DNA of 64,000 nt from positions 47,851,385-47,915,384 of the forward strand of contig NC_088295.1 of NCBI RefSeq assembly GCF_032854445.1, given 5' to 3'. The notes under the pieces are model-generated. The model searched no databases. It was not told where the DNA came from and saw only the letters and a list, made by a program, of their open reading frames with translations. Positions within the stretch are counted from its first letter, which is position 1; the number at the start of each line of letters is the position of its first letter. Origin of the DNA: Liolophura sinensis. Its lineage: Eukaryota > Mollusca > Polyplacophora > Chitonida > Chitonidae. Positions 61,622-64,000 of the stretch are shown piece after piece. Made by a program: the position numbers and the translations under genes.

Positions 61622-62284
61622 TGTAATTATTCTCCCACAGAGCTATATTTAGTCAACCATGCATGTAATTTCACATGAAACAGATTATCTGGAACCACTG
61701 TCTGGAGAATCCATCAATTTTGAATTTCTATGTCACTGTTCTTCATTGTTCTTAGGCTGCATGGAAACAATGTTGCATGTATATTAATTGAACAGTATAG
61801 AAGTGTTCATTAACACTGTGACATGATACTGTTTCCTGTTTTCTTATCATCATAATAACACTTGTTATGGCAGTTGACATATGTCATGGATGTATAATTT
61901 GCTCGAAAACAAAAGTACAGCCGAACAAAAAGACAATGTAATGAAGTTTGGTATTAAGCCGCAAATAACCAGTAAACAAGTTTTTATAACTCACCTAAAA
62001 GACAGGATGGTTAAAGGTCTGTAGGATTTGTGGCTTGTAGGATAAGACATGGGTGTACCCCAAAAGTCATGGGAAAAAACAGAGAGGAGAGAAGTTCTTT
62101 GCGAAACATCACCATTTTTACGAATCGCAAAAATATCATCATGCACAAAATCTCCACACAGACTGTTCAAGAAACATAGGACTGATACTGTAACTGTCAA
62201 AACATATGCTGCATATCCGTCTCTTTTAAAATAATCCACTGTTTTTAGTTGTTTCTTCTCTGTGCGCACGTTGTTATTAGGCTC
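34295..62284 (-). CDS. TMTC1: TMTC1: transmembrane and TPR repeat-containing protein, 18 exons, 866 aa
   Basis: The full gene is present. Eighteen GT-AG exons join in frame from the ATG at 62284 to the stop at 34295-34297, giving 2,601 coding bases, close to the length of vertebrate TMTC1. TMTC1-specific stretches include FVPASNLLFRVGFVVAERLL and NAKVHYNYANYLKDEG. TMTC1-4 are ER membrane proteins of the GT-C fold that O-mannosylate cadherin-type domains, with a TPR half in the ER lumen. The acidic pair in the first luminal loop (DFVHDD, residues 46-51) sits where GT-C enzymes have catalytic acidic residues. The orthologue call rests on closer match to TMTC1 than to TMTC2-4. The nearest neighbour is a divergent ankyrin gene 215 bases away. 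Introns are large (up to 6.6 kb) and repeat-filled. Confidence 0.93.
34606..34869 (+). repeat. SINE-A, full-length reference copy
   Basis: The tRNA-like head includes CCTCCGTGGCTCAGTCGGTT (A box) and a B-box-like TGAGTTCAAGACC. The conserved body runs through CGGCCGTACGTGGGAAGGTC, GGATGGTCGTGGGTTTCCCC and GCTGGCCGCCGTTGTATAAG to ATTCTTGAGTACGGCGTAAA, and the tail is AAATAAATAAAT. Target-site duplication CTATCTTTTT lies at 34596-34605 and 34870-34879. It lies between TMTC1 exons 17 and 18, opposite to the gene. Confidence 0.92.
35471..35630 (+). repeat. SINE-A copy, 5' truncated
   Basis: GCCGTACGTGGGAACGTCTG through GGCCGCTGTCGTGTAAGTGA to ATTCTTGAGCACGGCGTAAA and the AAATAAATAAA tail. It ends about 35 bases from the donor of TMTC1 exon 16. 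Confidence 0.9.
36366..36619 (-). repeat. SINE-A, nearly full length
   Basis: Inverse orientation: TTTTACGCCTTACTCAAGAA, ACGACGGCGGCCAGCATTAT, CCAGACCTTCCCACTTACGG, and the tRNA-like head ending GCTAACCAACTCAGCCACGC. It lies between TMTC1 exons 15 and 16. Confidence 0.9.
37829..38027 (+). mobile_element. MITE family 'CTTCAACC', copy A
   Basis: Starts TTCAACCGTTTCAACTAAAT and ends GGCAGTTGAGAAGATTTAGG. Internal blocks GAAAATGATGCCGAAAAATT and CTGCACCCCATAGTTCTCTG are shared with the copies at 41272, 43941 and 58338. It lies in a TMTC1 intron. Confidence 0.7.
39949..40090. mobile_element. Short MITE with inverted termini
   Basis: The left end CAGTTGTTCAAAAGTGTATA and the reverse complement of the right end (CAATTGTTCAAAAGTGTATT) agree over about 20 bases around a 100-base centre. 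No coding potential; it lies in the intron between TMTC1 exons 11 and 12. Confidence 0.65.
40303..40501 (-). repeat. SINE-A with clear target-site duplication
   Basis: Body as in the reference copy (GTTTTACGCCGTACTCAAGA to AGCATGAGCTGGACTTGAAC). It is flanked by the 11-base direct repeat GCTTTTGGATA at 40292-40302 and 40502-40512. The 5' half of the tRNA head is absent. Confidence 0.92.
41272..41471 (+). mobile_element. MITE family 'CTTCAACC', copy B
   Basis: Left end TCCAACCTTTTCAAGCCCTA, right end GGTTGAAAAGGTTGAAG, giving the clearest inverted termini of the family. Internal GATGCCAAAATGGATTTGCT and CTACACCCCATAGTTCTATC match the other copies. Confidence 0.8.
42059..42206 (+). repeat. SINE-A, 5' truncated, with target-site duplication
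   Basis: GTACATGGGAAGGTCTGGCA to ATTCTTGAGTATGGCGTAAA and AAATAAATAA. Direct repeats AAAGTTCAAAT lie at 42048-42058 and 42207-42217. Confidence 0.9.
42520..62284 (-). CDS. TMTC1: TMTC1 exons 1-9: membrane (GT-C) half
   Basis: Exons: 61995-62284, 55185-55362, 54449-54522, 49185-49367, 47360-47432, 45788-45891, 45360-45540, 44440-44558, 42520-42684. The order matches the family: helix 1 (YVLTVTVSVLCFLNSL), DFVHDDIFAI, HDFWGTPM..SHKSYRPLT, AVHPIHTEA, VGRADVLSGMFFLLSF and CKEPGITVLGLNLLYDV. Then come the DUF1736-type segment GELPPFMEQDNPASFSSSFL, YDWTMDSIPLVE, VPASNLLFRVGF and the last helices ending RETLFR. Frame 62354-62356 upstream begins with GTG, not ATG, so 62284 is the first usable start; A at -3 and G at +4 give a good context. 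Confidence 0.92.
43748..43874. repeat. 32-bp minisatellite, four units
   Basis: Units begin GACACCTGATAAATTGTCTG and continue TATTTTTACTTT. Three units are 32 bases long and the last is 26 bases. In a TMTC1 intron. Confidence 0.85.
43941..44144 (-). mobile_element. MITE family 'CTTCAACC', copy C (inverted)
   Basis: The plus strand begins CTTCAACCTATTCACTCACT and ends CGAAAAGGTTGAAGATTTAC. Read in reverse it aligns along its length with copies A and B. Confidence 0.75.
44889..45258. repeat. Minisatellite with 46-49-bp units, about eight copies
   Basis: Repeated phrases are CACACCTGACATGACAATCC, then AGTCTGAGTGTTGCTTCACT, ATAGGC. Units vary through short indels. It lies just downstream, in gene orientation, of TMTC1 exon 7. 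Confidence 0.85.
46134..46233. repeat. Two-copy tandem repeat, about 58 bp
   Basis: AGTTTAATCATTTTCAATGT and AGTTTAATCATTTTAATGTA start two units, each ending ATATTATAGGCAGTTTA. Confidence 0.8.
49440..49757 (+). repeat. SINE-C, 5' truncated at the B box
   Basis: Starts with a tRNA B-box-like GTGGGTTCAATCCCAGCC. After about 270 non-tRNA bases it ends in TTTAGTATGGTGTTAAGCAA and CAATCAACAAAC. It is unrelated to SINE-A and SINE-B in the body. Confidence 0.6.
50774..50945 (-). repeat. SINE-A copy, shortened
   Basis: TTGGTGTAGTCAAGAATATT lacks the TTTACGCCG block. GCGGCATTATGGTGGGAGGA and GGGGGAAACCCACAGGTTGC follow, then a decayed head. Confidence 0.85.
51103..51170. repeat. 68-bp perfect palindrome with AT core
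   Basis: The arms AGTAAATGGGCAGTATATAA and TTATATACTGCCCATTTACT are exact reverse complements and continue through an (AT)n centre. All 34 bases of each arm pair. Confidence 0.95.
53781..54219. repeat. Minisatellite of 29- and 32-bp units, about 14 copies
   Basis: Unit ATGGTAAAAGGATATAATGT + CTTGATAGCACT. Two alternating sub-types differ at G/T (ATGGT or ATGTT) and C/A (GTCTTG or GTATTG), with a 29-base form lacking AAT. The sub-types alternate in a regular higher-order pattern. It lies in a TMTC1 intron, about 230 bases from exon 3. Confidence 0.9.
57382..57476. repeat. 19-bp tandem repeat, five units
   Basis: CAACCATGTCTGTAACAAG is repeated at exactly 19-base spacing with one or two changes per unit, in TMTC1 intron 1. 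It produces repetitive minus-strand frames that are not genes. Confidence 0.9.
58338..58497 (+). mobile_element. MITE family 'CTTCAACC', copy D, 3' truncated
   Basis: CTTCAACCTTTTCAACCACT then GCACATTTTCAGTGAAATTT and GAAAATGATGCTAAAATGAT follow the family order. The right terminus is lost. Confidence 0.7.
61578..61620. repeat. (AT)n(AC)n microsatellite
   Basis: Long AT run passing into five AC units, in TMTC1 intron 1. Confidence 0.9.
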
Positions 62285-62498
62285 CATTATATCGTAGTAC
62301 ACTGCCTGGCGAAAAAACTTTTGCTCTGGTTTACACCCCGGGCAGAGATGCTCCACTTAACATCGTTCACTGTCAGTTTGAGACTCCTCGTGGCCGGAGT
62401 ACTTGTTATTGACATCCTCACACTCGGCAGTGCCCGGCAGGTGCGACGGAAAGGCGCGAGGCACTTGATTGGCCAACAGGAATGTGTCATTCGTGATA
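62285..62498. promoter_or_regulatory. Shared bidirectional promoter, TMTC1 / ankyrin gene
   Basis: The two start codons, 62284 (-) and 62499 (+), are 214 bases apart and point away from each other. The gap is GC- and CpG-richer than its surroundings. It contains an inverted CCAAT box (GATTGGCCA, 62467-62475), and the plus-strand start reads ATGGCGGC, as in YY1-type start-site motifs. No TATA box is seen. Confidence 0.6.
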
Positions 62499-63570
62499 AT
62501 GGCGGCTACCATGGACGTTGCTACTGCCGCTGCTAGCGGAGATATTTTTGTAAGTTTGAGGGCTTTATGACAAGATAGAGCAATATTTACTGCATAAAAC
62601 CCTAGTTACAAGCTACAAATATTTCTCTGAGAGTGTTATTGGTATTGTATGTGTTTAAAAAACTGAGTGATTGAATCATCCAATTTTGACTAGATTCCGA
62701 ACTCAGAATTACAACATCAACATAATGTTAACGTCGGTAATTGGTGGTTTAGTATTTTCATACCTTTACAAGACTTAGTAATGTATGGCCGATGGCGAAT
62801 TTTTTGTCCTATTCACCAGAGTAGTGTGATTAATATCTTTAAAAAAAGTTAGTGCTTATCACATGTGGTTCTCTGAATTTCTAGTCATTTTACACACGAT
62901 CACCAGTGCAAACCAAGCTATTTCATACCCCAACCATTTCATTTCTGTGACTTTGTTTACCTGATGTACAGAATTCTCACGTTTAAAACAGGAAATATTT
63001 CATTAATCTATAGGTAATGATTATATACATGTGAACAGATTACTGACAAAGTATCTTCCCGCCAATATCGAAATATAAAGCGTGATGGCATGAATGAAGG
63101 TAGTAGATTTTATACTTTTCAGATCTATCTAGAGTGAGGCATCCCATCAGTCTGTATAAGTCCTAATTACTGGATTATTGCAAATTCTGTTAAAAATGTG
63201 GTTACTTTCTTATTAGGTATGACTCGGTCCTGTGTTCAGTTTACCTGAATGGGGTTTAATACTGTACTCAAGCAGCAAAAGAATGTATTACTTTTACAGC
63301 AGCTCTCAGTTTTGTGAGTGGGAAAATCAGAGTACACAAAGTAAGCATTTTATAAATTAGACTAGTTAATCTCCTGGTCCTGAGTGTTGTATTCATTCTT
63401 TATTCAGCACCAGTAAAAATAAATCATCAATCAATTTTGTTGTAGGGAGTGAAAGCATTGCTCGAGAGGAATGCTGACGTGAACAGAATCTCCTCAGATG
63501 GCATGTCCCCATTGGCAGTTGCATCATTTTGGGGATATGCTGATATAGTGCAAGTGTTATTGGAGAATGG
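62499..63570 (+). CDS. Ankyrin-repeat protein, first two exons (continues beyond window)
   Basis: Exon 1, 62499-62549, encodes MAATMDVATAAASGDIF (A at -3, G at +4; a second ATG in strong context is four codons on). Exon 2, 63446-63570, encodes GVKALLERNADVNRISSDGM and PLAVASFWGYADIVQVLLEN. The G-x-TPLH-like core reads GMSPLAVA, and AA..G...IV..LLE.G is an ankyrin repeat. The join is phase 0 and exon 2 leaves at phase 2 (GG|GTAAGA), which fits a following GADVN-type repeat. The rest of the gene is outside, so the subfamily cannot be named. A 98-99-bp array derived from exon 2 follows at once. Confidence 0.75.
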
Positions 63571-64000
63571 GTAAGAACATAATAGAATCTGCTCAGATGG
63601 CATGTCCCCATTGGCATTTGCATCATTTTGGGGATATGCTGATATAGTGCAACTGTTATTGGAGAATGGGTAAGAACAGAATAGAATCTGCTCAGGTGGC
63701 ATGTCCCCATTGGCATTTGCATCATTTTGGGGATATGCTGACATAGTGCCGGTGTTATTGGAGAATGCGCAAGTGCAGAACAGAATCTCCTTGGATGGCA
63801 TGCCCCCATTGGCAGTTGCATCATTTGGGGATATGCTGATATAGTGCCGGTGTTATTGGAGAATGGGTAAGCAGAGAACAGAATCTCCTTGGATGGCATG
63901 TTATCATTGGCAGTTGCATCATTTGGGGATATGATGATATAGTGCAGGTATTATTGGAGAATGCGTAAGTGCAGAACAGAATTTCCTTGGATGGCATGTC
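63484..64000 (+). repeat. 98-99-bp tandem array derived from the ankyrin exon
   Basis: The phrase ending CAGATGGCATG recurs at spacings of 99, 99, 99, 98 and 98 bases (key A/G at 63498, 63597, 63696, 63795, 63893, 63991). Unit 1 is inside exon 2. Later units keep CATTGGCA.TTGCATCATTT and TTATTGGAGAATG but carry stops and frameshifts. Ninety-nine bases equal one 33-residue ankyrin repeat. The array runs past the window end. Confidence 0.9.

Noticed and set aside
63393-63899. 168-codon minus-strand frame with repeated peptide
   Set aside because: It is the antisense of the 98-99-bp ankyrin-derived array. The period is divisible by three in most units, which keeps a frame open; there is no independent support.

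Overview
The window is animal nuclear DNA: AT-rich, intron-rich, with GT-AG exons and dense interspersed repeats. The repeats include at least twelve copies of one tRNA-derived SINE, fold-back elements and minisatellites. Gene content (a TMTC1 orthologue, an ionotropic-receptor-like channel, tandem GNAT acetyltransferases) and the SINE type suggest a lophotrochozoan such as a mollusc or brachiopod. That assignment is an inference; the species cannot be fixed from the sequence alone.

Layout. 1325-4534 (+): a seven-exon gene for an unrecognised 283-residue protein with a signal peptide and one membrane segment, preceded by three perfect CRE palindromes. 9636-19703 (+): a twelve-exon ionotropic glutamate receptor-like (IR) gene. 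Its splice phases fit throughout, but two or three indels break the frame between the ligand-binding domain and the first membrane helix. 19704-31462: mostly repeats (a 32-bp minisatellite, a duplicated 0.3-kb segment carrying acetyltransferase fragments, SINEs, a Tc1 relic) around two GNAT genes on the minus strand (25981-26631 and 30830-31462). 32001-32474: a possible THAP-like fragment and an unrecognised ORF. 32937-62284 (-): a complete 18-exon TMTC1 gene (866 residues) with a 3' UTR of about 1.3 kb and large introns full of SINEs, MITEs and minisatellites. 62499-64000 (+): the start of an ankyrin-repeat gene divergent from TMTC1. Its second exon is followed by a 98-99-bp tandem array made from the exon itself, running off the window.

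The genes are not an operon and share no evident pathway. TMTC1 is an ER O-mannosyltransferase-type membrane protein, the IR is a chemosensory or synaptic-type channel, and the GNAT pair is a local family expansion with pseudogene debris. TMTC1 and the ankyrin gene probably share one short bidirectional promoter.
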